NCBI RefSeq assembly: GCF_000158955.1
Contig: NZ_GG657757.1
Span: 3,151,866-3,215,865 of the forward strand
Direction: 5' to 3'
Source of the DNA: Streptomyces viridochromogenes DSM 40736
Lineage (GTDB): Bacteria; Actinomycetota; Actinomycetes; Streptomycetales; Streptomycetaceae
DNA length: 64,000 nt
The translations under genes and the position numbers were made by a program. Below are positions 1 to 7,622 of the stretch, in pieces (within the stretch, counting starts at the first letter, position 1; every line of letters starts with the position of its first letter). The notes beneath the pieces are model-generated. The model made no database searches. It was given only the letters and a program-made list of their open reading frames with translations, and was not told the DNA's origin.

Positions 1-463
1 CGTCGAACGGGTTGTGGCTGTCCTGGTAGAAGGTGGACAGCGCCGAGACGACCGAGGACAGCATGGCCATCGGGTGGGCGTCGCGCGGGAACCCCTTGTA
101 GAAGTTCTTGACGTCCTCGTGCAGCAGGGTGTGCTGCGTGATGTCGTTCTTGAACGTCGAGAGCTCGTCGACGCTCGGCAGCTCGCCGTTGATCAGCAGG
201 TAGGCGACCTCCAGGAAGGTGGAGCGCTCGGCCAGCTGCTCGATCGGGTAGCCGCGGTAGCGCAGGATGCCCGCTTCGCCGTCCAGATAGGTGACGCCGG
301 ATTTGTAAGCGGCGGTGTTGCCGTAACCGCTGTCCAGCGTCACCAGACCGGTCTGGGCGCGGAGCTTGCCGATGTCGAAGCCCTTGTCACCGACGGTGCT
401 GTCGATCACTGGGTAGGTGTACTCGTTGCCGTCGTACCGCAGTACTACAGAGTTGTCGCTCAC
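1..463 (-). CDS. gltA: Citrate synthase, N-terminal part (runs off the window)
   Basis: Condenses acetyl-CoA with oxaloacetate in the cytoplasm as the entry step of the TCA cycle. About 154 N-terminal residues are present; the catalytic His/Asp region lies outside the window. The product begins MSDNSVVLRYDGNEYTYPV and carries typical type II citrate synthase sequence, including the GILRYRGYPIEQLAE stretch and an HPMAMLSS segment. A GTG start is chosen because GAGGGAAGAC lies just upstream as a ribosome binding site. The gene stands alone, reading out of the left edge, with a 178-base gap to the recD2 stop on the same strand. The family assignment is firm; only completeness is unknown. Confidence 0.93.
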   Translation of the reverse strand, partial: MSDNSVVLRYDGNEYTYPVIDSTVGDKGFDIGKLRAQTGLVTLDSGYGNTAAYKSGVTYLDGEAGILRYRGYPIEQLAERSTFLEVAYLLINGELPSVDELSTFKNDITQHTLLHEDVKNFYKGFPRDAHPMAMLSSVVSALSTFYQDSHNPFD

Positions 464-641
464 GTCTTCCCTCACCGACGTTGTGCCTCATCTTCGAGGT
501 GCCCTGACTGTCTCTACCATCCCCCACTCGGCTCAGGAGAGTGCACTCGGGGTCGACCATCGGGCCTATCGGCGGCACTGAGTGCCGTCAACTTGCTCAT
601 CCTGCCCCCTGTGTTCCCCATCTGGAAGTGCCTTGTGACCT

Positions 642-2924
642 TCACGACTCATTTGATCGATCATTTTTCTGCGAGGTGAGCCGGAAGTCGAGTGCCGTGC
701 ACCGACGGCCCGCCGACACCGTCCGCACCGCCTGGCCGATCGCCTTGCGCGAACCGACGAGGACGACCAGCTGTTTGGCCCGGGTGACGGCCGTGTACAG
801 CAGGTTCCGCTGGAGCATCATCCAGGCGCCCGTGGTGACCGGGATGACGACCGCCGGGTACTCGCTGCCCTGGGAGCGGTGGATGGTCACGGCGTACGCG
901 TGAGCCAGCTCGTCGAGCTCGTCGAACTCGTAGGGGACCTCCTCGTCCTCGTCCGTCAGCACCGTCAGGCGCTGGTCGACCGGGTCGAGCGAGGTGACCA
1001 CGCCGACGGTGCCGTTGAAGACACCGTTCTTGCCCTTCTCGTAATTGTTGCGAATCTGGGTGACCTTGTCGCCGACCCGGAAAACCCGTCCGCCGAATCT
1101 CTTCTCGGGCAGGTCGGGCCGGCCCGGGGTGACGGCCTGTTGCAACAGGCCGTTGAGGGTGCCCGCGCCCGCCGGGCCCCGGTGCATGGGGGCGAGGACC
1201 TGCACGTCCCGGCGCGGGTCGAGGCCGAACCTTGCCGGGATACGACGGGCGGCCACGTCCACGGTGAGCCGGCCGGCCTCCTCGGTGTCGTCCTCGACGA
1301 ACAGGAAGAAGTCCTTCATGCCGTCGGTGACCGGGTGCTGACCGGCGTTGATCCGGTGCGCGTTGGTCACCACGCCCGACTGCTGGGCCTGGCGGAAGAC
1401 CCGGGTGAGACGCACGGCGGGAACGGGGCTGCCGTCGGCCAGGAGGTCGCGGAGGACCTCGCCCGCGCCCACGCTCGGCAGCTGGTCCACGTCACCGACG
1501 AAGAGCAGGTGAGCGCCCGGGGGCACCGCCTTGACCAGCTTGTTGGCGAGGAGCAGGTCCAGCATGGAGGCCTCGTCGACCACCACCAGGTCGGCGTCGA
1601 GCGGGTGGTCCCGGTCGTAGGCCGCGTCGCCGCCGGGCTTCAGCTCCAGCAGGCGGTGCACGGTGGAGGCCTCGGCGCCGGTGAGCTCGGAGAGCCGCTT
1701 GGCGGCCCGGCCGGTCGGGGCGGCGAGCACGACCTTGGCCTTCTTGGCGCGGGCCAGCTCCACGATCGAGCGGACGGTGAAGGACTTGCCGCAGCCGGGG
1801 CCGCCCGTGAGGACGGCGACCTTCTCGGTCAGCGCGAGCTGGACGGCGGCCTGTTGCTCGGGCGCGAGGTCGGCGCCCGTGCGCGTTCTGAGCCAGCCGA
1901 GGGCCTTGTCCCAGGCCACCGTCCCGAAGCCCGGCATCCGGTCCTCCCCGGTGCGCAGGAGGCGCAGCAGCTGGGCGGAGAGGGAGAGTTCGGCGCGGTG
2001 GAAGGGGACGAGGTAGATCGCGGTGACGGGCTCCCCGCCGTCCGGTCCCGGGACCTTCTCCCGCACCACCCCGGGGTCCTCGCCGTCCTCCGGGGGCTCG
2101 GCCAGCTCGGCGAGGCACTCGATGACCAGGCCGGTGTCGACCTGGAGGAGTTTCACCGCGTCCTTGATCAGCTGCTCCTCGGGGAGGAAGCAGTGGCCCT
2201 GGTCGGTGGACTGCGACAGCGCGTACTGCAGGCCGGCCTTGACCCGCTCGGGACTGTCGTGCGGGATGCCCACGCTCTGGGCGATCTTGTCGGCGGTGAG
2301 GAAGCCGATGCCCCAGACGTCGGCGGCGAGCCGGTAGGGCTGGTTCTTCACGACGGAGATGGAGGCGTCGCCGTACTTCTTGTAGATGCGCACCGCGATG
2401 GACGTGGACACCTCGACCGTCTGGAGGAAGAGCATGACCTCCTTGATGGCCTTCTGTTCCTCCCAGGCGTCGGCGATCTTCTTCGTCCGCTTGGGACCGA
2501 GGCCGGGGACCTCGATGAGCCGCTTGGGCTCCTCCTCGATGATCCGCAGCGTGTCCAGGCCGAAGTGCTGGGTGACGCGGTCGGCGAAGACCGGGCCGAT
2601 GCCCTTGACCAGGCCGGAGCCGAGGTAGCGGCGGATGCCCTGGACGGTGGCCGGGAGGACGGTCGTGTAGTTCTCCACGTGGAACTGCTTGCCGTACTGG
2701 GGGTGGGACCCCCAGCGGCCCTCCATGCGCAGGGACTCCCCCACCTGCGCGCCGAGCAGCGCCCCGACGACCGTGAGCAGGTCGCCCCCGCCTCTGCCGG
2801 TGTCCACCCGGGCGACCGTGTAGCCGTTCTCCTCGTTGGCGTACGTGATCCGCTCGAGAACGCCTTCGAGCACGGCGAGCCGCCGCGGCTCTTCGGCGGA
2901 GGGGTTCGCCATGTGGTTGGGCAT
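642..2924 (-). CDS. recD2: RecD2-type ATP-dependent DNA helicase
   Basis: A 760-residue SF1B 5'-3' DNA helicase of the RecD2/RecD-TraA group, expected in DNA repair without RecBC. It has an N-terminal OB-like region, then helix-hairpin-helix motifs (GIGPVFADRV near residue 110; VPGLGPKRTKKIADAW near 145), Walker A GGPGCGKSFT near residue 375, Walker B VVVDEASMLD near 450, and a C-terminal UvrD_C_2 region with TIHRSQGSEYP and YTAVTRAK near 685-720. No good Shine-Dalgarno precedes the ATG, but a -10-like TACCGT ends six bases before it, so a leaderless transcript is likely and supports this start over the ATG four codons inside. Length is normal for RecD2. Confidence 0.93.
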   Translation of the reverse strand: MPNHMANPSAEEPRRLAVLEGVLERITYANEENGYTVARVDTGRGGGDLLTVVGALLGAQVGESLRMEGRWGSHPQYGKQFHVENYTTVLPATVQGIRRYLGSGLVKGIGPVFADRVTQHFGLDTLRIIEEEPKRLIEVPGLGPKRTKKIADAWEEQKAIKEVMLFLQTVEVSTSIAVRIYKKYGDASISVVKNQPYRLAADVWGIGFLTADKIAQSVGIPHDSPERVKAGLQYALSQSTDQGHCFLPEEQLIKDAVKLLQVDTGLVIECLAELAEPPEDGEDPGVVREKVPGPDGGEPVTAIYLVPFHRAELSLSAQLLRLLRTGEDRMPGFGTVAWDKALGWLRTRTGADLAPEQQAAVQLALTEKVAVLTGGPGCGKSFTVRSIVELARAKKAKVVLAAPTGRAAKRLSELTGAEASTVHRLLELKPGGDAAYDRDHPLDADLVVVDEASMLDLLLANKLVKAVPPGAHLLFVGDVDQLPSVGAGEVLRDLLADGSPVPAVRLTRVFRQAQQSGVVTNAHRINAGQHPVTDGMKDFFLFVEDDTEEAGRLTVDVAARRIPARFGLDPRRDVQVLAPMHRGPAGAGTLNGLLQQAVTPGRPDLPEKRFGGRVFRVGDKVTQIRNNYEKGKNGVFNGTVGVVTSLDPVDQRLTVLTDEDEEVPYEFDELDELAHAYAVTIHRSQGSEYPAVVIPVTTGAWMMLQRNLLYTAVTRAKQLVVLVGSRKAIGQAVRTVSAGRRCTALDFRLTSQKNDRSNES

Positions 2925-2930
2925 GATCCG

Positions 2931-2936
2931 ACGGTA
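2931..2936 (-). promoter_or_regulatory. Putative -10 box for leaderless recD2 mRNA
   Basis: On the minus strand TACCGT is followed by CGGATC and then the recD2 ATG. A -10 element six bases before the start codon, with no Shine-Dalgarno, is the usual arrangement of leaderless actinomycete genes. No convincing -35 is visible. This is an inference from spacing. Confidence 0.4.
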
Positions 2937-2958
2937 CCGGTGGGGTAGGACACTCCGG

Positions 2959-3165
2959 TCAGCCCTTGATGTGGCCTTCCTTGACCGCGGTCACGAACAC
3001 GGCCCAGCCACTTGTGGAGAACGCCAGGGTCGGACCGCCGGGGGTTTTGCTGTCGCGGACGGGGACGGCCGTGTGGCCGTGGGCTACTTCGACGCACTCC
3101 GCTTGGTCGCCGCCGCTGTAGCTGGACTTGTGCCAGCCGGCGATGCCGCTTTCAGTGGTGGCCAT
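2959..3165 (-). CDS. DUF397 domain protein
   Basis: A 68-residue DUF397 protein. Family features are visible: W-K-S-S-Y-S-G near residue 11, a Cys-Val-Glu-Val segment near 23, VPVRDSK near 35, and a C-terminal W-x-x-F-V. DUF397 proteins in Streptomyces usually sit next to an XRE/DUF5753 regulator, as here, and related pairs (WhiJ-like clusters) affect development; the small protein is thought to act with its regulator. GGAGGAA sits before the ATG. The start overlaps the end of the upstream regulator gene by 14 bases, so the two are almost certainly co-translated. Its exact role is not known from sequence. Confidence 0.9.
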   Translation of the reverse strand: MATTESGIAGWHKSSYSGGDQAECVEVAHGHTAVPVRDSKTPGGPTLAFSTSGWAVFVTAVKEGHIKG

Positions 3166-3970
3166 GCGCGTGTTCCTCCGCTGCCGCTCTGACGAGGGCC
3201 AGTGACTCCTGCTGCGACAACGCGTCGCTCAGGGCCAGAGAGTAAGCGGTCTGGCAGGCACTGACCAGGGCGGGATCGTCCATCAGGTTCCCGGTCTGGA
3301 AGCCCTCGACGTAGGCCACCGGAGCCGAGTCCTCGAAGGCCATGAGCGTGAGCAGACTCTGCATGAGCGCGTGCGCCCCGACCCCGTAGGGAACAACGTG
3401 CATGCGCAGCCGTCCCGATTCGGCCATGTCCGCAACCCGGTGCAACTGCTCTGCCATGACCTGCGGCCCGCCGACGCAACGCCGAAGAACCGCCTCGTCG
3501 AGCAGGGTCCAGACCACAGGCTTGGCGTCGAGGATCCGACGGCGCTCTGTTCGGATGACAACGAGCTCGTCAAGTTCCTCGGTCGTGTAGTTCGGGCGGT
3601 ACGCGCTGAAGAGGGCGCGAGCGTAGTCGTCGGTCTGAAGCACCCCGGGTACCAGCGAGAGTGCGAACTGCTGGATCAACACCGCCAGTTGCTCCAGCTC
3701 AGCCACTGCCGCGAAGTGATCCGCGTACTTCGACTCCAGATCCTCCAGCCAGCGCGCGAAGAACCCGTCCGTCCCCAGGGCCCGGTCGATGCGCTGTGCG
3801 TCGTCCGGCTTGGGAAGCCGCCGCCCGGCCTCGAAGTGGCTGATCAACGTCGGCGAGCACACGACCTGTTCGCCCAGTTCCTCCTGGGTGAGGCGGGCGG
3901 CCGTCCGCCGGAGGCGAAGCTCCTCCCCGTACTTCTGGCGGGGTGTTCGAAGCGCGCGGCGTTCGTCCAT
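3152..3970 (-). CDS. XRE-family regulator with DUF5753 domain (WhiJ-like)
   Basis: A 272-residue cytoplasmic DNA-binding protein. A helix-turn-helix of the XRE type occupies roughly residues 10-65 (RTAARLTQEELGEQV, then PTLISHFEAGRRLP). The rest is the DUF5753 region, with LVPGVLQTDDYARALF and the RRRILD / LLDEAVLRR segments seen in WhiJ/Scr1-like proteins. The frame is open upstream, but MDERRALRTP is the likely start because AGGAAGAGGAG lies just before it. It forms a unit with the overlapping DUF397 gene downstream and faces away from a pair of small-protein genes, which could be a regulatory target (inference). Confidence 0.9.
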   Translation of the reverse strand: MDERRALRTPRQKYGEELRLRRTAARLTQEELGEQVVCSPTLISHFEAGRRLPKPDDAQRIDRALGTDGFFARWLEDLESKYADHFAAVAELEQLAVLIQQFALSLVPGVLQTDDYARALFSAYRPNYTTEELDELVVIRTERRRILDAKPVVWTLLDEAVLRRCVGGPQVMAEQLHRVADMAESGRLRMHVVPYGVGAHALMQSLLTLMAFEDSAPVAYVEGFQTGNLMDDPALVSACQTAYSLALSDALSQQESLALVRAAAEEHAHGHH

Positions 3971-4100
3971 GCGGCCAACTCCTCTTCCTGACAGGCGCGA
4001 TGTCAAGCTCCAGCCCCTGGCAGCGTAGCCAGCGCCGACCCCACTCTGTGAGTGATTCAGCACAGAACGCAGTCACCGCAGGTGAGAACGGCAGGCAGAA

Positions 4101-4301
4101 GTGACAGACCGCATCGCCCGGCTCCTTGAGCCGATCCTCCGCATCCTGTTCCCTCCCCGGGGACGCCGACGGCGATCGCCGGCCCCACCACCGTGCCCAC
4201 ACACGTGCCCGGCTGCGGCCCGCCGTCCCGAGGAGCGCCCCCTGCGCGGCGAGGACAACAGGCTGGTCCGCCCGTACGTGCCGACGGAGGCGTGGGCATG
4301 A
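4101..4301 (+). CDS. Small Arg/Pro-rich hypothetical protein
   Basis: A 66-residue protein starting with GTG (MTDRIARLLEPILRI). An amphipathic N-terminal helix is followed by an Arg- and Pro-rich tail ending in VRPYVPTEAWA. It overlaps the next gene by four bases (ATGA), so the pair is translationally coupled, and it is divergent from the XRE/DUF397 pair. I recognise this as a type of small protein seen beside such regulators in Streptomyces but know no function for it. No signal peptide or metal site is visible. Coding is supported mainly by the coupling and by codon bias. Confidence 0.6.
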   Translation: MTDRIARLLEPILRILFPPRGRRRRSPAPPPCPHTCPAAARRPEERPLRGEDNRLVRPYVPTEAWA

Positions 4302-4582
4302 CCGACGGAGGGCGCCTCCTGCCGTGGGCCGGCCCGGAGGGCAAGCCCTGTTACCTCGTGGGCGACGGGACGGGCTACGTCTCGCGTCTCGCGGACGACA
4401 TCGAGGACCTGCAGCTCGGCATGGCGGGCGACCTGCTCGGCCATGCCGCCGAACTCCTCGCGGAACGCCGGGTGACGAGCGCCGAGCTGCGTTACCTGGC
4501 TCTGCGGCTCACCGAGTCGTTGCGGGATGTCACGCGGGTCGCGGAGAGCAGAGGGGCGCGGCTCAGAGCAGGAAGTCACTGA
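4298..4582 (+). CDS. Small conserved hypothetical protein
   Basis: A 94-residue acidic-to-neutral protein. It begins MTDGGRLLPWAGPEGKPCYL, then contains a helical stretch (LADDIEDLQLGMAGDLLGHA, AELRYLALRLTESLRDVTRV) that could mediate protein-protein contact. The ATG overlaps the TGA of the preceding gene (ATGA), which decides the start over the longer open frame upstream. Its 3' end overlaps the convergent hydrolase gene by 20 bases. I cannot assign a function. The location opposite an XRE/DUF397 pair suggests a link to that regulator, which is inference only. Confidence 0.68.
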   Translation: MTDGGRLLPWAGPEGKPCYLVGDGTGYVSRLADDIEDLQLGMAGDLLGHAAELLAERRVTSAELRYLALRLTESLRDVTRVAESRGARLRAGSH

Positions 4583-5423
4583 TGCGGCGGCTCGTTCCGT
4601 CCGGGGCCGCGTGCGGCAGGGCGTGGTGGGAGACGTTCGGCAGGGTGGCCGTGGTGACGTGGGGCAGCAGTGTCCCGGCGCGGGCGGCCACCCTGGCGGG
4701 GTCGTGGGTCCGGCTGCGTTCGGCGAGGAGGACGAGGACCGGCAGGTCCAGGGCGCGCAGCGCACCCTGCTTGGGGCGCGGTCCCACCACCGGCCGCACG
4801 GCGGGGAAACCGGCGGCGGCCTCCTGGAGGGCGAGCCAGTCGGGGTCGAGGGGTGCGCCCCCGGTCTCCCACTCCAGGAAGGTCCTCACCTTGCGGGGCG
4901 TGGGCCGCATCAGCATCCGCACGGCGTGCAGCCCGTAGGTCGTCTTCAGCTTGGCGAAGCACTGGGTCGGGTCGAGCAGGACCAGGCGGCGTACCCGGTG
5001 GGGGGCGCGCAGGGCGTACTGGAGCGCGATCCAGGCGCCGTACGAGTGCCCGCCCAGGTCGGTCTCCGCGAGGCCGAGGCCCTTGAGGAGGGCGTCCAGC
5101 CAGGTCACGAGGTCGGCCGTGGTGCGGGGGTGGCGGCCGGGGGCCGGGGTGCTGCGGCCCGGGGCGCCGATCAGGTCGACGGCGTACAGCCGGTGGGCGT
5201 GGGACAGTTCGGCGGCCTGCCGGTACCAGGACGCGGAGGTGGGGCTTCCGCCGCCCGGCAGCAGGAGGAGCGGGGGTCCGTCGGCCGGGCCGCAGATGTT
5301 GACGTGCGTCGCGCCGAAGGGCGTGGGCACGGTCGCGGTCTCCCGCGTTGTCGGCCACTTGGCCATGACCCTGTCGTAGGCGGCCAGGAAGCCGTCCATG
5401 TCGTACGTGTCGCGAGCGCTCAT
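4563..5423 (-). CDS. Alpha/beta-fold hydrolase
   Basis: A 286-residue cytoplasmic serine hydrolase of the alpha/beta fold. The oxyanion-hole segment LLLLPGGGSPTSASWY is near residue 55, the nucleophile elbow GHSYGAW near 124, and the terminal catalytic His is probably in PNVSHHALPHAAP near 262. The substrate is unknown; many relatives are esterases or epoxide/lactone hydrolases. It is divergent from a MarR gene, with a 33-base imperfect palindrome between the two, so repression by that MarR with relief by a small molecule is the natural reading. Confidence 0.88.
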   Translation of the reverse strand: MSARDTYDMDGFLAAYDRVMAKWPTTRETATVPTPFGATHVNICGPADGPPLLLLPGGGSPTSASWYRQAAELSHAHRLYAVDLIGAPGRSTPAPGRHPRTTADLVTWLDALLKGLGLAETDLGGHSYGAWIALQYALRAPHRVRRLVLLDPTQCFAKLKTTYGLHAVRMLMRPTPRKVRTFLEWETGGAPLDPDWLALQEAAAGFPAVRPVVGPRPKQGALRALDLPVLVLLAERSRTHDPARVAARAGTLLPHVTTATLPNVSHHALPHAAPDGTSRRISDFLL

Positions 5424-5440
5424 GAACCAGGACCTCTATT

Positions 5441-5473
5441 ATCTCGGCCAGCAAGATACTTGTTGAGCGAGAT
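5441..5473. promoter_or_regulatory. Probable MarR operator between hydrolase and MarR genes
   Basis: An imperfect 33-base palindrome sits in the 67-base divergent spacer. Outer arms are ATCTCG and CGAGAT; inner arms are CAAG and CTTG around the centre, with matched CA/TG pairs between. Size and position fit a MarR-dimer site that could control both genes. Which promoter it overlaps cannot be told from sequence. Confidence 0.6.
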
Positions 5474-5490
5474 GCTAGGGGAGGCGCCCC

Positions 5491-5979
5491 GTGTCCGACC
5501 AGGAGTACGAAGAGGCCGGGCAGGGGCCCGAGATGGAGATCGTCCATCTGCTGCGCGCGGTGGTCGTCGACCTGGGCCGGCACAGCGCCCGGTTCGCCCA
5601 GCGCAACGGCATGCACCCCACCGACGTGCGGGCGCTGATCGTCCTGATGGACGCCGCCCGCGCGGGGAAGGACACCAGCGCCGGGCAACTCGGTGCCGCG
5701 CTCGGGCTGAACTCGGCGGGGACCACGGCGTTGGTCGACCGGCTGGAGCGGGCCGGGCACGTGCGGCGGGTGCGGAGCGAGCGGGACCGTCGCAAGGTCA
5801 CCATCGAGGTGGACGAGCGCGCGATCGCCCTCGGCCTGCAGCACTTCGGCCCGTTGATCGACCGGGCAGTGGGTCTGTTGCGCGAGTACGACGAACGCGA
5901 ACTGGCCGCGATCAAAGGCTTTCTGACGGGAATGCAGGAAGCCGCGACCCAGGAGGGCGAGCGGGCGGACGGCCATTGA
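5491..5979 (+). CDS. MarR-family transcriptional regulator
   Basis: A 162-residue winged-helix regulator. The dimerisation helix (EMEIVHLLRAVVVDLGRHSA) is followed by the DNA-binding region with GQLGAALGLNSAGTTALVDR as recognition helices and RVRSERDRRKVTIEV as the wing, then C-terminal helices closing the dimer. The start is GTG, set by the shape of the family. The gene is divergent from the alpha/beta hydrolase and probably regulates both through the palindrome between them. The ligand is unknown. Confidence 0.9.
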   Translation: MSDQEYEEAGQGPEMEIVHLLRAVVVDLGRHSARFAQRNGMHPTDVRALIVLMDAARAGKDTSAGQLGAALGLNSAGTTALVDRLERAGHVRRVRSERDRRKVTIEVDERAIALGLQHFGPLIDRAVGLLREYDERELAAIKGFLTGMQEAATQEGERADGH

Positions 5980-6010
5980 TCAACGCGAGCGGTCTTCGTA
6001 CCCTCTCCCG

Positions 6011-6214
6011 GTGGAACATGACGACCTTCCGGCTCTCGAACTCGCCTTTCCCGGTCCGGAGCGCGATCGTGGCGTCGCGGCGATCCTGAACGGCCGCAAG
6101 ACCGCGCTCACGGGTCTGCTGGAGATCTACGAGCACGCCGGGGAGGCCGTGCCGCGTCTCGTCGTCGCCGAGCGCTTTCGGGTGGTCGAGCGGGACGACC
6201 CGCGCAGCCGGTGA
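6011..6214 (+). pseudogene. ASCH-domain protein remnant with central deletion
   Basis: The 67-residue product looks like the two ends of an ASCH protein joined together. The first 48 residues match the family start (LELAFPGPERDRGVAAILNGRKTA is typical, with GLLEIYEHAGEAVP following), and the last residues (LVVAERFRVVER) match the usual C-terminus of ASCH proteins. About 60-90 middle residues, including most of the beta-barrel, are absent. ASCH domains are predicted RNA-binding or nucleotide-handling folds. The frame is kept across the join, so a short product may still be made, but it cannot form the normal fold. Its GTGA stop/start overlap couples it to the membrane protein downstream. Recognition of both ends is from memory of the family. 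Confidence 0.6.
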
Positions 6215-7206
6215 TCATGTCGGAGGCGCTGGCCGTCCTGCGGCGCCACCGCCGGGCGCTGGGCGGCTTCACGCTCGTCGTGTCCGCGCTGACGGCCGTG
6301 CTCGGCTGCGCGATCGTGGGCGGGGGATTCGCGGCGACCTGGGACGCCTTCGAGGCTGTCCGGGAGTATGCGGACCGCAACATCGCCAACGAGGACTCCT
6401 ACGTGGCCTACGCCGACGGCGGCCTGGACCCGTTGGTGCGGGTCGGTGCCGTGGTGATGCTGCTGCTGTTCGTCCTGGCCCTCCTCGTCGTCTCCGTCCT
6501 GCACACCGCGTACGCCGTCGCCGACTCCCACGCCGGGCGCGACGACGGACCGCTGACCACCCGCGAGTTGTGGCGGCGCACCCGCCCGCGTCTTCCCGCC
6601 GCCCTCGCGGTCAACGCGCTGACCGGGCTCGCCGTGGGCGCCGTGGAGCTCGCGGCCCTGGTGTGGTGGAGCCTCGTCGAGGGCCACATGGTGCCCGGTG
6701 TCGAGCCCACGCCAGTGGGCGGGACCGCGTCCCCGCAGTACACGCTGGTGGGATGGGTGCTGCCGATCGCCGTCGGGTGCCTCGGCCCGCTGCTGTACTT
6801 CCGCCTCTCGGGGGCCACCGCCGAGTCGGTGCTGGAGCGACGTTCCCCGTTCGTGGCGTTGCACCGCTCCTGGGTGCTGACCCGCCGGGCACGCCAGCGC
6901 ACGTTCGGCGTGGGCACGCTGGTCACGGTGGGCGCGGTGCTCGTCTTCTGGCTCGCCCGGTACGCGGCGGCTCCCCTGGCGCACTACGCCGGGCTCGGCA
7001 TGCTGTGGCTCAGCGACGACAACGTGTGGATCACGGGCGTGCTGGTGAAGATCCTGCCGACCGCCGTGGCCCTGCTTCTGCTGCCCCCGGTGGTCATGCC
7101 GCTGGTGTGCGCGGTGGTCGCCCGCCTTCACGGGGACCTCAGAGAACAACAGCCGGCCGGACCGACCACGGCTGACACCCCGACAGGAGCGGAGCGGAGC
7201 CGATGA
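6211..7206 (+). CDS. Multi-pass membrane protein, function unknown
   Basis: A 331-residue integral membrane protein with about six hydrophobic segments: near residues 18-40 (GGFTLVVSALTAVLGCAIVG), 77-100, 130-155, 180-200, 230-252 and 275-305. An extracytoplasmic or loop segment lies between the first two. I recognise no enzyme motif. It resembles the broad class of actinomycete membrane proteins of the glycerophosphoryl diester phosphodiesterase membrane-region type, but I would not assign it there firmly. The start overlaps the ASCH remnant (GTGA) and its end overlaps the deaminase start (ATGA), so the three are read as one unit. An ATG two codons inside is an alternative start. Confidence 0.75.
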   Translation: MIMSEALAVLRRHRRALGGFTLVVSALTAVLGCAIVGGGFAATWDAFEAVREYADRNIANEDSYVAYADGGLDPLVRVGAVVMLLLFVLALLVVSVLHTAYAVADSHAGRDDGPLTTRELWRRTRPRLPAALAVNALTGLAVGAVELAALVWWSLVEGHMVPGVEPTPVGGTASPQYTLVGWVLPIAVGCLGPLLYFRLSGATAESVLERRSPFVALHRSWVLTRRARQRTFGVGTLVTVGAVLVFWLARYAAAPLAHYAGLGMLWLSDDNVWITGVLVKILPTAVALLLLPPVVMPLVCAVVARLHGDLREQQPAGPTTADTPTGAERSR

Positions 7207-7613
7207 CCGCGCAGCACCACCCCGTCGACCACGAACTCATCCAGGCCGCCACGCACGTCGCCGAGACCCGCTGCCGGGGCGACCACCACACCGTGGCGGC
7301 CGCGGCCCGTGCCCGGGACGGGCGGATCGTCACCGCGGTGAACGTCTACCACTTCACGGGAGGGCCCTGCGCCGAGCTGGCCCTCATCGGCGCGGTGGCC
7401 GCCCAGGGCGTGTACGAACTGGACACGATCGTCGCCGTGGGCGACCGGGGCCGCGGGGTCGTCCCGCCGTGCGGCCGCTGCCGGCAGGTCCTCCTGGACT
7501 ACTTCCCGGACGTCAAGGTCATCGTCGGCACGGACGGCCGTCCCCGTACGGTGCCCATCACGGAACTGCTGCCCGTGAGTTACGTCTGGGGGGACCACGC
7601 CGCGACCGAATGA
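7203..7613 (+). CDS. Cytidine/blasticidin-S deaminase-like enzyme
   Basis: A 136-residue zinc-dependent cytidine deaminase-fold protein. The catalytic signature is complete: GGPCAELALIGA near residue 56 supplies a Cys ligand and the proton-shuttling Glu, and PPCGRCRQVL near residue 90 supplies the other two Cys ligands. The three-Cys arrangement is that of small tetrameric CDA and blasticidin-S deaminase. The substrate may be free cytidine or another nucleoside analogue; sequence does not separate these. The ATG overlaps the stop of the membrane-protein gene (ATGA). It ends nine bases from the convergent reductase gene. Confidence 0.88.
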   Translation: MTAQHHPVDHELIQAATHVAETRCRGDHHTVAAAARARDGRIVTAVNVYHFTGGPCAELALIGAVAAQGVYELDTIVAVGDRGRGVVPPCGRCRQVLLDYFPDVKVIVGTDGRPRTVPITELLPVSYVWGDHAATE

Positions 7614-7622
7614 CCGGCAGCC

